Source: Sedimentibacter sp. MB35-C1 (lineage in GTDB: Bacteria > Bacillota > Clostridia > Tissierellales > Sedimentibacteraceae). From it: a stretch of 64,000 bases of DNA. A program made the position numbers and the translations under genes. Where the stretch lies: positions 1,922,001 to 1,986,000 of the forward strand of contig NZ_CP133188.1 of NCBI RefSeq assembly GCF_030913635.1. The letters run 5' to 3'. Shown piece by piece: positions 16,376 through 26,543 of this stretch. The stretch's first letter is position 1; the number at the start of each line of letters is the position of its first letter. The notes beneath the pieces are model-generated. The model was not told the DNA's origin. It made no database searches and was given only the letters and a program-made list of their open reading frames with translations.

Positions 16376-18112
16376 ATGAAAAAAAACATATTGAAGATTA
16401 CAGCTATGTCTTTATTGATTTTAATTTTATCAATTTCTGCCTGCTTCGGAGCTTCTGATGAAGAATATGTTAGAATCAGAATACGGTATCCAAGAGTATA
16501 CAACGAGCAGTCATCAATCCAGAGCTATGAAGATATAACCGTTTATGAACTGGATGGAAAGCCGGAGGAGCTGTTTCAGTTAAATGAAGACAGCTTATGT
16601 CTCCTCTTAGATTCGTATTTCGACAGTGAATACAGCTACACACAGGAAAAAAACAAGGCGTCTGTTGGACCAAACCATGTTGTTCTTGACCAGCTATATT
16701 CTTCTTTTGAAAAAGCTGATAGAGTTGCAAATGAACTGGAGGAAGAATTCAGAGAAGACTTTTTCCCACAGCTTAGTAATGATGGCTACAGAATTTACGG
16801 TGGTATGTATGCTGACATGTACGGAGCAAAAGAGTTAATGGAAGAAATGGTTGACGAGGGGTATGAAGTAGAAGTTGTAAGCACTAATATGCAAAATGTA
16901 GCAGCCTATGATGATAATGACAATGTTGCATTTATGTACAGTAACGACATGGACATATATTTTTCATCATACAATGACGGCGAAGGCTGTGAAATGATTA
17001 AAATTGATAAGAAACCTTACAGGGGTTTTATAGGGTTTAAAATAATAGATAATTCTAAGCTTATTTCTATTAATTTTGTAGATCTTGAAAGCTATCTGTA
17101 TGGTGTAGTTCCAAATGAAATATCCGCTTCATGGGGAAAAGAGTCTCTTAAAGCACAGGCGGTTGCAGCCAGGACATATGCAGTTTCTTGCCTAAGTCCT
17201 TATGCTTCATACGGCTATGATATGGATGACAACCAAAACAGCCAGGTATACATGGGTTATTCTTCGGAAAAGGAATCAACTAATGAAGCTGTAGATGAAA
17301 CAAAGGGTGAAATGATTTATTATGAAGACAAGCTTATTCAAGCATTTTATCATTCTACCAGCGGAGGAAAAACCGAGAATACGGAAAATGTATGGTCGTC
17401 AAAACTTCCGTATGGCGTTGCTGTAGATGATGAGTATTCGGACAGGTCTGATTCACCGTACAATGAATGGCAGAAATCATATAAAAGAAGCGAAATAATT
17501 AAAATGCTCAATGATGATGGAAACAACGTTGATGAGCTTTACAGTATAGAAATAGCGGAGGTTTCTGAAAATAACAGGGTTTTGAAATGCATATTTTTAA
17601 CTGATATTGGAGAAATTGTATATTATAAGGAAGATGCAAGGCTTGTTCTTGGTCTTATGAGCCAATGGTTTACAGTTGAAAACGGAACAGTGTATTATTT
17701 TACAAATGAATTTACATTTGATAAAAGTTCAAGCACAGCTGAAGATGACGGTTTAAAGCAGGAAATCCCTTCAAGAGGAGGAATTCTGGATCACATAATA
17801 GATGAAATACCAGAAGAAGATGCAGGCAGCGAAACGGCGGATACGGTGAATCGATTGGATACAGGAAGTGTTACAGGCCGACATGTAATATCATCCTCAG
17901 GTACAAAAAAATTAACACAAGAAAAAATTTCAGTTATTAGCTCTTCAGGAGTATCTGTTTTGGATACAGATTCATCAGATTACAATTTCCAGGGAAGAGG
18001 CTGGGGGCACGGTATCGGCATGAGCCAGTACGGAGCCAAGCAAATGGCTGAAGAAGGATTTAAGTACGACGAAATATTAGAACATTACTATACTGGAGTA
18101 ACAATTAGATGA
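16376..18112 (+). CDS. SpoIID/LytB-domain protein
   Basis: 578 residues from ATG 16376 (AGGTG a few bases upstream; a GTG at 16367 directly abuts the ruvB stop). Signal peptide about 1-26. The SpoIID core is [20 protein letters not shown] then [13 protein letters not shown], with [17 protein letters not shown] and the end block [15 protein letters not shown](K)QMA. About 110 residues inside the core (Ser/Thr/Asp-rich, about 455-535) form a low-complexity insert. SpoIID is a lytic transglycosylase needed for engulfment; LytB-type members stimulate amidases. Position between ruvB and queA suggests a homologue seen in clostridial ruv operons, not necessarily the sporulation enzyme. It overlaps queA by 4 bases. 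Confidence 0.88.
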   Translation: MKKNILKITAMSLLILILSISACFGASDEEYVRIRIRYPRVYNEQSSIQSYEDITVYELDGKPEELFQLNEDSLCLLLDSYFDSEYSYTQEKNKASVGPNHVVLDQLYSSFEKADRVANELEEEFREDFFPQLSNDGYRIYGGMYADMYGAKELMEEMVDEGYEVEVVSTNMQNVAAYDDNDNVAFMYSNDMDIYFSSYNDGEGCEMIKIDKKPYRGFIGFKIIDNSKLISINFVDLESYLYGVVPNEISASWGKESLKAQAVAARTYAVSCLSPYASYGYDMDDNQNSQVYMGYSSEKESTNEAVDETKGEMIYYEDKLIQAFYHSTSGGKTENTENVWSSKLPYGVAVDDEYSDRSDSPYNEWQKSYKRSEIIKMLNDDGNNVDELYSIEIAEVSENNRVLKCIFLTDIGEIVYYKEDARLVLGLMSQWFTVENGTVYYFTNEFTFDKSSSTAEDDGLKQEIPSRGGILDHIIDEIPEEDAGSETADTVNRLDTGSVTGRHVISSSGTKKLTQEKISVISSSGVSVLDTDSSDYNFQGRGWGHGIGMSQYGAKQMAEEGFKYDEILEHYYTGVTIR

Positions 18113-19146
18113 TAAATGATTTTAAGACAAGTGATTTTTATTATGATCTTCCCCAGGAGCTTATAGCTCAGACTCCTATAAAGGATAGGGATCATTCAAG
18201 ACTTCTGGTGCTTGATAAAAGTACCGGAGAGGTTGAGCATAGACATTTCTATGAAATTGTGAACTATTTAAAAAAAGGCGACTGCCTTGTAATTAACGAT
18301 ACTAAGGTGCTACCGGCGAGGCTTTTTGGAACAAGAAAGGATACGGGAGCCGTAATTGAGCTTCTTTTGTTGAAAAGGATTGATGACAACAAATGGGAAA
18401 CTTTAGTTAAACCAGGCAAGAAAGCAAGGAACGGAGTTGAAATAGTATTCAAAGAAAATCTGCTTTCCGGCAAAATAATAGAGGTTGAGGATGATGGTAA
18501 TCGAATAATTGAATTTAAATATAATGGAATTTTTGAGGAAATACTGGATCAGTTGGGAGAAATGCCGCTTCCTCCGTACATACACGAGAAGCTGGAGGAT
18601 AAGAACAGGTATCAGACGATTTATGCTAAAAATCCCGGTTCTGCTGCCGCACCTACTGCCGGATTACATTTCAATGACGAATTGTTGAAAAAGATAGAAG
18701 AAATGGGAACAGACATAGCCAGGCTGACGTTGCATGTAGGGCTTGGAACCTTTAGACCGGTTAAGTCTGAATTTATTTCCGAGCATAAAATGCACTCTGA
18801 ATATTATGAGCTGTCGGAAATCGAGGCGGAAAAAATAAACAGGGCAAAAATGAATGGAAATAGAATAATCTCTGTTGGAACAACAAGCACGAGAACATTG
18901 GAAACAATAGGAGATGATCGTGGATTTGTTAGAGCTCAAAAAGGATGGACAGATATATTTATATATCCGGGATATAAATACAAGGTTGTGGACACACTTA
19001 TTACAAATTTCCATCTGCCAGAGTCCACGCTTATAATGCTTGTAAGTGCGCTGGCAGGCAAAGAAAACATAATGAATGCTTATAATATTGCAGTAAAAAA
19101 CAAATACAGGTTTTTCAGCTTCGGCGATGCTATGCTGATTAAATAA
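18109..19146 (+). CDS. queA: S-adenosylmethionine:tRNA ribosyltransferase-isomerase QueA
   Basis: 345 residues, full family length. Typical blocks: [102 protein letters not shown]. Transfers the ribosyl moiety of SAM to preQ1 in tRNA to give epoxyqueuosine. Starts in an ATGA overlap with the SpoIID-domain gene and is followed after 10 bases by tgt. Confidence 0.97.
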   Translation: MINDFKTSDFYYDLPQELIAQTPIKDRDHSRLLVLDKSTGEVEHRHFYEIVNYLKKGDCLVINDTKVLPARLFGTRKDTGAVIELLLLKRIDDNKWETLVKPGKKARNGVEIVFKENLLSGKIIEVEDDGNRIIEFKYNGIFEEILDQLGEMPLPPYIHEKLEDKNRYQTIYAKNPGSAAAPTAGLHFNDELLKKIEEMGTDIARLTLHVGLGTFRPVKSEFISEHKMHSEYYELSEIEAEKINRAKMNGNRIISVGTTSTRTLETIGDDRGFVRAQKGWTDIFIYPGYKYKVVDTLITNFHLPESTLIMLVSALAGKENIMNAYNIAVKNKYRFFSFGDAMLIK

Positions 19147-19153
19147 AGGGTGA

Positions 19154-20266
<1,113 letters not shown>

Positions 20267-20281
20267 ACATTAGGAGGAAAT

Positions 20282-20617
20282 ATGGAACAATATAGCGGAA
20301 TTTTAATGATGGTCGTTTTATTTGCATTAATGTATTTTATGATGATCAGACCGCAGAAAAAAAAGGACAAAGAAATAAAGGCAATGAGAGACAGCCTGGC
20401 TACAGGAGATGAAGTCATTACAATCGGCGGAATTCATGGAAAAGTAGTTAAGGTTAATGATGAAATCGTGGTATTAGAAATGCCGCACGCTAAGCAAAGA
20501 ATTGAATTCTCTAAATGGGCAATAGGAAATGTTGTTAAAAAGGGAAAAGAAAAAGCAGCTGCTGTCGAAGAAGTTGAAACTGAAACCAAATCGACAGATG
20601 AAGATGATAATAAGTAA
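20282..20617 (+). CDS. yajC: Preprotein translocase subunit YajC
   Basis: 111 residues: one N-terminal membrane helix (about 5-22), MMIRPQKKKDKE, then the conserved GDEVITIGGIHGKVVKV and an acidic tail. Auxiliary subunit of the Sec translocase. AGGAGG before the ATG; last gene of the ruv-que-tgt run, ended by two hairpins. Confidence 0.93.
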   Translation: MEQYSGILMMVVLFALMYFMMIRPQKKKDKEIKAMRDSLATGDEVITIGGIHGKVVKVNDEIVVLEMPHAKQRIEFSKWAIGNVVKKGKEKAAAVEEVETETKSTDEDDNK

Positions 20618-20629
20618 TTGATACATATA

Positions 20630-20651
20630 GGAGCATTGATGCTCCTTTTTT
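20630..20651 (+). terminator. Terminator of yajC
   Basis: GGAGCAT / ATGCTCC stem, two-base gap, followed by TTTTTT. Confidence 0.75.
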
Positions 20652-20662
20652 CTTGCATAAAT

Positions 20663-20693
20663 AAACCCGGCTTGAAGAAGCCGGGTTTATTTA
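20663..20693. terminator. Bidirectional terminator
   Basis: AAACCCGGCTT / AAGCCGGGTTT, 11-bp stem with GAAG tetraloop, between convergent yajC and the P-type ATPase gene. Confidence 0.85.
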
Positions 20694-20696
20694 TAA

Positions 20697-23378
20697 TTAT
20701 GCTTGTTTTTTAAATATGTGCTTTCCTGCTACAACAATTTCATGGGACAGCAGAGGAACCATTGATAAAAGTATCAGGTTTCCCCATTCTTTAAATGACA
20801 GTTTGCTAGTTTCAAAAGCTTCGACAAGTATAGGAATTTCAGTAACTGCAACTTGAAGAAGCAGACCTATGATAAAAGCACCTATCATTGATTTATTGTC
20901 AAATAAATTCTGTTTAAAAAGAGATTTATCGTAGTTTCTCATTCCTATTGCATGAAACAGCTGTGAAACGCCCAGTGTTGTGAATGCATATGTCTGAGCA
21001 TGCTCGATTATGCTGTAATCGACCCCGTTTTCTTGTATAACCTGTCCAAGCATCCATTTTATATTTTCCAGTGTTACTTCCATGCCGGCATTATTCAGAT
21101 GAATGACAGGAGACCAAAGAAATGCTCCCAATGTAAGGGCTGCAATCATGAAGCCGTTGTATACGGTAAATGCCATGCCTCCGTGGGCAAACAGACTTTC
21201 ATTTGGATTTCTTGGACTCGCTTCCATTATATCTTCATCTTTTGAGTCAACTCCAAGAGCAAGGCCCGGCAGAGAGTCGGTTATAAGGTTAATCCACAGT
21301 ATGTGAATTGATTGCAGAGGAGCTGCAAGTCCTGCGACTATTGCTCCAAACATGGATATAACTTCTCCAAAATTTGAGGAAAGAAGGAACAATACAGTCT
21401 TCTTGATATTATTGTAAATACCTCTTCCTTCAGCAACTGCTTTCTCAATCGTCGCAAAGTTATCATCTGTCAGAACCATGTCAGCGGCACCTTTTGCTAC
21501 ATCAGTTCCGGTTATTCCCATTGCAACGCCAATGTCGGCTGCTTTTAATGAAGGAGCATCATTTACACCGTCACCTGTCATTGAAACTATGCTTCCGTTT
21601 GATTTGAATGCTTTAACTATCATTACCTTATGTTCCGGCGACACGCGGGCGAACACTCTTAAGTTGTTAACCTTATGGTTTAACTGTTCCTGAGTCAGCT
21701 CGTTCAACTGGCTTCCGGTTATACATTGGCTCTCATCCTCTGCAATACCCAGTTCCTTGGCTATTGCAAGGGCTGTATCTTTATGATCTCCGGTAATCAT
21801 TATGGTTGTTATACCCGCTTGTTTTAATGTTTTGACAGAATCTTTGGCTTCCGGACGTGGAGGGTCTATCATGCCAACCAAACCAACAAATGTAAGATTT
21901 TCTTCACTTGCAGAATCATCATCCTGTTTGATACCCAGTGCTAAAACTCTTAAGGCATCTTTTGCCATTTCAGAAGCAGCATTGTTTATGCCTGCAATAT
22001 GCGTATCTGTAATATCTACAGTCTTTCCGTCAATGTATATTTTTTTACATCGCCCAAGAAGCACATCTGTTGCTCCCTTTGTGTAGCTTATAACCTTGCC
22101 GTCCTCATCCTTGTGGACGGTAGTCATAAGTTTACGCGCAGAATCAAATGACTGCTCGTTTATTCGTGGGTTGCTCTTTTCCAGCTCTTCTCTCGTAATG
22201 TTGGAAAGAGAACCCATATCAAGAAGAGCCAGTTCAGTTGGGTCTCCTATTCTTTCATTGTTTGCGGTTGAGGCATCATTGCACAGTACAAAACCTTTCA
22301 TAAATACAGTATTTTTATCGTAGGAAAGGTCATTAACTTCTTTTATTTGCCCATCTAAATATATTTTTGTTACAGTCATTTTATTCTGAGTGAGGGTACC
22401 TGTTTTATCTGAGCATACAGTGCTTACTGCGCCTAATGTTTCAACTGCCGGCAGCTTTCGCACTATTGTGTTGACTTTTACCATTCTTTGAACCCCAAGA
22501 GCAAGAACGATGGTTACAACTGCTGTAAGACCCTCAGGAATAGCAGCTACCGCAAGAGAAATTGCAGTAATAAGCATTTCAACAATGTCTCTGCCCTGCA
22601 GTACCGCAATACCGAACATTGCAAGAACTATTACAATTGCAACTATCCCCAGAACCTTGCCTAAATCGTTAAGCCTTTTTTGAAGAGGCGTAAGCTCTTC
22701 TTCGCTTTCATTCAGCATTGCGGCAATTTTACCGATTTCTGTATCCATGCCCGTATATACAACAACACCTTCGCCCCGCCCGTAAGCAACGCTTGTTGAT
22801 GAGTATGCCATATTAATTCTGTCGCCTATGCCGACTTCTGTATCTGCAATGAATTCAGCATTCTTGTCAACAGGTACTGATTCACCGGTCAATGCCGATT
22901 CTTCTATTTTCAGATTAACTGAGTTAAGAAGTCTTAGGTCTGCTGGAATTATCCGGCCAGCTTCTAGTACAACAATGTCTCCAACTACTAATTCAGATGC
23001 AGGTAGTTCCATTATTTTTCCGCCTCGTTTTACCATTGCTGACGGGCTTGAAAGGTTTTTTAAAGCTTCAAGTGCTGCTTCTGCTTTTGATTCCTGTATT
23101 ACACCGATCACAGAATTTATAAGCACTACCAGCAGTATAATTATTGCATCTGTTACTTCATGCAGCATGAATGATATGGCTGCGGCAGCAAACAATATAT
23201 AAATCATAGTATCCTTCAATTGTGCCAAAAACTTTTGGAGTAAGGTTTTACGGCTTTTCTCAACTAGAGCATTAGGCCCGTTCTGCTCAAGTCTCTTTTT
23301 TGCTTCCTCCTGACTCAGTCCGCTTCTTAGAGTGCTTAACTCTGTACAGACTTCGTCAGCTTTTTTTTGATAATACAT
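20697..23378 (-). CDS. P-type cation-transporting ATPase (P2A type), probably Mn2+ or Ca2+ efflux
   Basis: 893 residues with the full P2A layout: N-terminal cation ATPase domain, actuator TGES (ESALTGESVPV), M4 ion-site motif AAIPEGLTAVV, phosphorylation site CSDKTGTLTQNKM, KGA(TDVLL) in the nucleotide-binding domain, hinge MTGDGVNDAPSLK, and C-terminal helices including HILWINLITDSLPGLALGVD. The family exports Ca2+ or Mn2+. A yybP-ykoY (Mn2+) riboswitch sits in its leader, which argues for manganese efflux, as for P-type ATPases under this riboswitch in other Firmicutes. AAAGGAG precedes the ATG. Single-gene transcript. Confidence 0.92.
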   Translation of the reverse strand: MYYQKKADEVCTELSTLRSGLSQEEAKKRLEQNGPNALVEKSRKTLLQKFLAQLKDTMIYILFAAAAISFMLHEVTDAIIILLVVLINSVIGVIQESKAEAALEALKNLSSPSAMVKRGGKIMELPASELVVGDIVVLEAGRIIPADLRLLNSVNLKIEESALTGESVPVDKNAEFIADTEVGIGDRINMAYSSTSVAYGRGEGVVVYTGMDTEIGKIAAMLNESEEELTPLQKRLNDLGKVLGIVAIVIVLAMFGIAVLQGRDIVEMLITAISLAVAAIPEGLTAVVTIVLALGVQRMVKVNTIVRKLPAVETLGAVSTVCSDKTGTLTQNKMTVTKIYLDGQIKEVNDLSYDKNTVFMKGFVLCNDASTANNERIGDPTELALLDMGSLSNITREELEKSNPRINEQSFDSARKLMTTVHKDEDGKVISYTKGATDVLLGRCKKIYIDGKTVDITDTHIAGINNAASEMAKDALRVLALGIKQDDDSASEENLTFVGLVGMIDPPRPEAKDSVKTLKQAGITTIMITGDHKDTALAIAKELGIAEDESQCITGSQLNELTQEQLNHKVNNLRVFARVSPEHKVMIVKAFKSNGSIVSMTGDGVNDAPSLKAADIGVAMGITGTDVAKGAADMVLTDDNFATIEKAVAEGRGIYNNIKKTVLFLLSSNFGEVISMFGAIVAGLAAPLQSIHILWINLITDSLPGLALGVDSKDEDIMEASPRNPNESLFAHGGMAFTVYNGFMIAALTLGAFLWSPVIHLNNAGMEVTLENIKWMLGQVIQENGVDYSIIEHAQTYAFTTLGVSQLFHAIGMRNYDKSLFKQNLFDNKSMIGAFIIGLLLQVAVTEIPILVEAFETSKLSFKEWGNLILLSMVPLLSHEIVVAGKHIFKKQA

Positions 23379-23419
23379 AATTTTCTCCTTTTTGATAGTT
23401 TATACTAGTATGCCATTTC

Positions 23420-23570
23420 TAAAAAAAAAAAGACTCGTGGCATATCTTTATAATAAATCCAAGATATACTAAAAGTCTTGTTACCTACGTTACTTAAACA
23501 GATCTTCAGCCAGAATGCTGGCATTCGGTTGTTGACTGAAGATTTAAAACTACTCCCTCTTAGTATCCTT
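23420..23570 (-). ncRNA. yybP-ykoY (manganese) riboswitch with terminator
   Basis: Reading the minus strand: P1 5' arm ATACTAAGAG (23566-23557), GGGAGTAG, then GTCAACAA, the hairpin GCCAGCATTCTGGC, ACAAGACTTTT and the P1 3' arm CTTTTAGTAT (23475-23466). The GGGAGTAG, CATTCTGGC and CAAGACTTT blocks are those of the yybP-ykoY family. The expression platform can form AAGACT/AGTCTT and ATATCTT/AAGATAT stems ending in an 11-base T-run (23431-23421), a terminator that competes with P1. Mn2+ binding would favour readthrough into the ATPase gene. Confidence 0.85.
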
Positions 23571-23599
23571 ACTTTAGCAAATCCGACTGTTGTTGTCAA
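23571..23599 (-). promoter_or_regulatory. Promoter of the riboswitch-ATPase transcript
   Basis: On the minus strand TTGACA (23599-23594), 17 bases, TAAAGT (23576-23571), placed just before the aptamer. Confidence 0.6.
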
Positions 23600-23697
23600 G
23601 TGTTTTATGCCTCAAATATAGCCATTATTAGTATTGTCGGTTCTTTTTTTTTTACATCTGAATAAAATTTAATGATTATAATAATTGGAGGATTAAT

Positions 23698-24063
23698 ATG
23701 ATGAAAATAATGAAATTGCTTAAATATTCGCTATATTTATTAATAATGTCCTTGTCTGTATTTTTTATTCTTACATTGTACATGTACTTTTTTTCTAAAC
23801 AGCCCTCATTGGAACTTGCATACAGTTTTGTGATTCCCATATGTATGTTTGTAGTGACGCTTATGTACTCCAAAAGTGTGCACGAGAGAGGTTTGCTAAG
23901 GGGAATTGAAATGTGGATAGTTTATTTTGCAGTTGTGTTGCTGATGAAAGTTATATTCAGGCATCCGGGAGAAATAAATATATTGATGCACTTGCTTTAC
24001 CTGCCTGTTTCAATTCTCGCAGGAATAGTAGGAGTAAATATGAAACTTCGCACTCAAAGGTAG
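23698..24063 (+). CDS. TIGR04086-family membrane protein
   Basis: 121 residues (ATG 23698 or the adjacent ATG 23701) with four hydrophobic segments: about 10-30, 42-60, 75-90 and 98-113. GGAGG upstream. The pattern and the position immediately before a SCIFF gene match the TIGR04086 membrane proteins that commonly neighbour SCIFF loci. Function unknown; a role in export or immunity of the ranthipeptide is only a guess. Confidence 0.7.
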   Translation: MMKIMKLLKYSLYLLIMSLSVFFILTLYMYFFSKQPSLELAYSFVIPICMFVVTLMYSKSVHERGLLRGIEMWIVYFAVVLLMKVIFRHPGEINILMHLLYLPVSILAGIVGVNMKLRTQR

Positions 24064-24112
24064 CCTATTTATAAAATTTAAAAAAAAACACTTTTAAATA
24101 ATCTCCAAAAAT

Positions 24113-24120
24113 GCTATAAT
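24113..24120 (+). promoter_or_regulatory. Extended -10 promoter of the SCIFF gene
   Basis: TGCTATAAT ends at 24120, 25 bases before the SCIFF start, with a strong GAAGGAGG downstream. The -35 is poor, as is common with extended -10 elements. Confidence 0.55.
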
Positions 24121-24145
24121 TTAAAAAGTTCGAAGGAGGTTCAGT

Positions 24146-24286
24146 ATGGTACATATTAAAACGCTAAACAAAACAAAACTTACAGATAACATGAATGTAA
24201 AAGGATGCGGCGAATGCCAGACTTCATGTCAATCTGCATGCAAAACTTCTTGTACAGTAGGAAACCAAAAGTGCGAGAATAAATAA
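24146..24286 (+). CDS. scfA: SCIFF (six-cysteine) ranthipeptide precursor
   Basis: 46-residue peptide opening MVHIKTLNK and ending GNQKCENK. The six cysteines are at 21, 24, 28, 32, 36 and 43 (GCGECQTSCQSACKTSC plus one more), the hallmark of SCIFF peptides, which are nearly universal in Clostridia. The radical SAM maturase downstream installs thioether cross-links to non-alpha carbons. GAAGGAGG lies 7 bases before ATG. Followed after a 160-base gap by a terminator, so the peptide can be made in excess over its maturase. Biological role unsettled; some ranthipeptides act in quorum sensing. Confidence 0.95.
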   Translation: MVHIKTLNKTKLTDNMNVKGCGECQTSCQSACKTSCTVGNQKCENK

Positions 24287-24599
24287 ATAGTTAAGGGTGT
24301 TGAAAAAGTTTGTTCTGCAAGATTTTGGAAGGTAGGCATAAACAGTATGTTCGGATACTTAACGATTGTTTGTTTTAACAGAATCGATGCAGGCAGATTT
24401 TTTCAGCAACTTGTGCAGCTTCTTGGTTAAGTTGTTGCCTTTGTGTAGATGACCCCTTTAAGGGGGTTTTTTTCTGAACAGCGAAAAATTTCTGTTAATG
24501 AAACGCTAACTGATAAATGGCCTGATCAACACAATGTTTAACGGAATATGTAATATAATATGATCCATTGATGAGCCATAAAGTAATTTGGAGGAAGAG
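24287..24599 (+). other. SCIFF-maturase intergenic region with imperfect inverted repeat
   Basis: No gene. A run near 24298-24320 (GTTGAAAAAGTTTGTTCTGC) is partly complementary to 24390-24413 (GCAGGCAGATTTTTTCAGCA), enclosing two small hairpins (AGTAT/ATACT and CGATT/AATCG). This could be a folded mRNA 3' end or a relic of a small mobile element. A separate terminator follows at 24452. Confidence 0.4.
24452..24473 (+). terminator. Terminator between SCIFF gene and maturase gene
   Basis: ACCCC and GGGGGT form a GC stem around TTTAA, followed by seven T. It limits transcription into the maturase gene. Confidence 0.75.
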
Positions 24600-25937
24600 A
24601 TGATACATCTATTTTGTTTGGACAACATGTGCTTCGCTATTGATACTAACAGCGGGCTGGTGCATGTTGTTGATGAAGTGGTATATGACCTATTAAATGA
24701 TGAAAGTTTTAAATGCGGACATAAAGTTGAAGAAATTGAAAAAAAATACGGCAAGGAAGCAACTGATGAGGCTATTTTAGAAATTAACTATCTCATAGTT
24801 AACAATATGCTTTACACAGAAGAATCCAATCCTGTAAACAAAATTAAACCTGCTGTTAAGGCTATGTGTCTTAACATGACACATGATTGTAACCTGAGGT
24901 GTGAATATTGCTTTGCATCACAGGGAAGTTACAACGGTGAAAGATCATATATGAGCTTTGAAACAGGGAAAAAAGCTTTTGATTACCTGGTGAAAAATTC
25001 TGGAACAAGAAGAAATCTTGAAGTTGACTTCTTTGGAGGGGAACCTCTTATGAATTTTGAAACGATTAAAAAGCTTGTGAGTTATGGAAGGTCTTTGGAA
25101 GATAAGTACAATAAGCACTTTAGATTTACCGTAACTACAAACGGAGTTCTCCTGGATGACGAAAAGATAGACTATATAAATGAAAATATGGACAATGTGG
25201 TGTTAAGTATAGACGGAAGAAAATCTACTAACGACCGCATGAGAAAGACTGTTAATAAAATGGGTAGCTACGATGTTATTGTAAATAACTTTAAAAAATT
25301 TGTAGCAAAAAGGATGGATAAAGATTATTTTGCCAGAGGTACTTTTACTGCGAACAATCTTGATTTTTCTGAAGATGTAAGGCATATGAGAGACTTGGGA
25401 TTTGATAAAATCTCCGTAGAGCCTGTGGTTGCAAGCCCAGAAGAAAAATACGCCTTGCTTGAAGAACATCTTGAAATATTAAAAAATGAATACGAAAAGC
25501 TTGCCAGACTTTATTTGGAATCCCAAAAAGATGACAGCAAGAAATTCCAATTTTTCCACTTTAACATTGAACTTGATGGAGGCCCGTGCATATACAAGAG
25601 ATCTATAGGCTGCGGAGCAGGAACGGAATATGTTGCCGTAACGCCTGCAGGGGAATTTTATCCGTGCCATCAGTTTGTCGGCCAGGAGGAATTCATTATA
25701 GGAAATGTTGATGAAGGAATAGTAAACGAGCCGGTTGTAAGCAAATTCAAAAATGTATCTGTAAATGACAAGCCTGTATGCAAAGATTGCTGGGCAAAGT
25801 ATTACTGCAGCGGAGGATGTCATGCAAATGCATACAATTTTAACCATAATTTTGATGTTCCTTACAATGTTGGATGCGAGCTTGAGAAAAAAAGAATTGA
25901 GTGCTCAATATATATAAAAGCGAAATTAAGTGAATAA
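24600..25937 (+). CDS. scfB: SCIFF radical SAM maturase (thioether-forming, CteB-type)
   Basis: 445 residues from ATG 24600 (GGAGGAAGAG directly before; a TTG at 24588 is less likely). N-terminal peptide-recognition (RRE-like) domain including IDTNSGLVHVVDE, the radical SAM cluster motif CNLRCEYC at Cys97/Cys101/Cys104, SAM-binding FFGGEPLMN, and a C-terminal SPASM domain with CGAGTEYVAVTPAGEFYPC and CKDCWAKYYCSGGC. The family binds three [4Fe-4S] clusters and cross-links Cys to Thr in the SCIFF peptide. Partner is the peptide encoded just upstream. Confidence 0.95.
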   Translation: MIHLFCLDNMCFAIDTNSGLVHVVDEVVYDLLNDESFKCGHKVEEIEKKYGKEATDEAILEINYLIVNNMLYTEESNPVNKIKPAVKAMCLNMTHDCNLRCEYCFASQGSYNGERSYMSFETGKKAFDYLVKNSGTRRNLEVDFFGGEPLMNFETIKKLVSYGRSLEDKYNKHFRFTVTTNGVLLDDEKIDYINENMDNVVLSIDGRKSTNDRMRKTVNKMGSYDVIVNNFKKFVAKRMDKDYFARGTFTANNLDFSEDVRHMRDLGFDKISVEPVVASPEEKYALLEEHLEILKNEYEKLARLYLESQKDDSKKFQFFHFNIELDGGPCIYKRSIGCGAGTEYVAVTPAGEFYPCHQFVGQEEFIIGNVDEGIVNEPVVSKFKNVSVNDKPVCKDCWAKYYCSGGCHANAYNFNHNFDVPYNVGCELEKKRIECSIYIKAKLSE

Positions 25938-26045
25938 TTTATTGTAATATTATGCTTAATTGTAAAAAATAGTGGTAAATATATACTAGACTATAGTATA
26001 ATATATTTTGATATCTACATATGATTACAAGAGAGGAGTGTTACT

Positions 26046-26543
26046 ATGCAGGTTGGTTTTATAGTTATATTGATAATAGCAATTTTTGTTGCTATATTTG
26101 CTATTCAGAACGGCACACCGGTTCCTGTTGATTTGTTTCTTGCCAGATTTGAAATGCCTTTGGCTGTTGTTATGATGATTTGTATAATTATAGGAGCTGT
26201 ACTTGTTTTGATTCTCGGAACAACTAGACAGTTTAAAAAAAGATCTGAGTCAAAAGAGATGAAGAATAAATTAAAAACACTTGAAAACGACAAAGTACTG
26301 GCAGACAGCAATATTAAAGCAATGGAAGAAGAAACGAATAAGCTGAAAGAAAACGGAAGCGCATTAGAAGCAAAAATCTCCGAACTGGAGCAGAAAAACA
26401 AGGCTCAGGCAGATACAATCGCAAAGTTAAACAATGAATTGGATTCTCTAAAAACTGAATCAAACGAATCGATTGTAACCGATACTAAAGATGAAGGTGC
26501 CAAAATTACTGACAACGATGAAAAAAGTGAAGCTCAAAGTTAA
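26046..26543 (+). CDS. LapA-domain membrane protein with coiled coil
   Basis: 165 residues: two membrane helices (about 4-20 and 38-58) with the NGTPVPVDLFLARFEMPLAV block of the LapA domain between, then a charged coiled coil (about 70-145) and acidic end. GAGAGGAG before ATG. LapA proteins act in LPS assembly in Gram-negatives; in Firmicutes the role is unknown. The gene overlaps recJ by 26 bases. Confidence 0.82.
   Translation: MQVGFIVILIIAIFVAIFAIQNGTPVPVDLFLARFEMPLAVVMMICIIIGAVLVLILGTTRQFKKRSESKEMKNKLKTLENDKVLADSNIKAMEEETNKLKENGSALEAKISELEQKNKAQADTIAKLNNELDSLKTESNESIVTDTKDEGAKITDNDEKSEAQS

Noticed and set aside
23405-23599. 64-residue minus-strand frame in the ATPase leader
   Set aside because: It coincides with the riboswitch aptamer and terminator and has no ribosome binding site.
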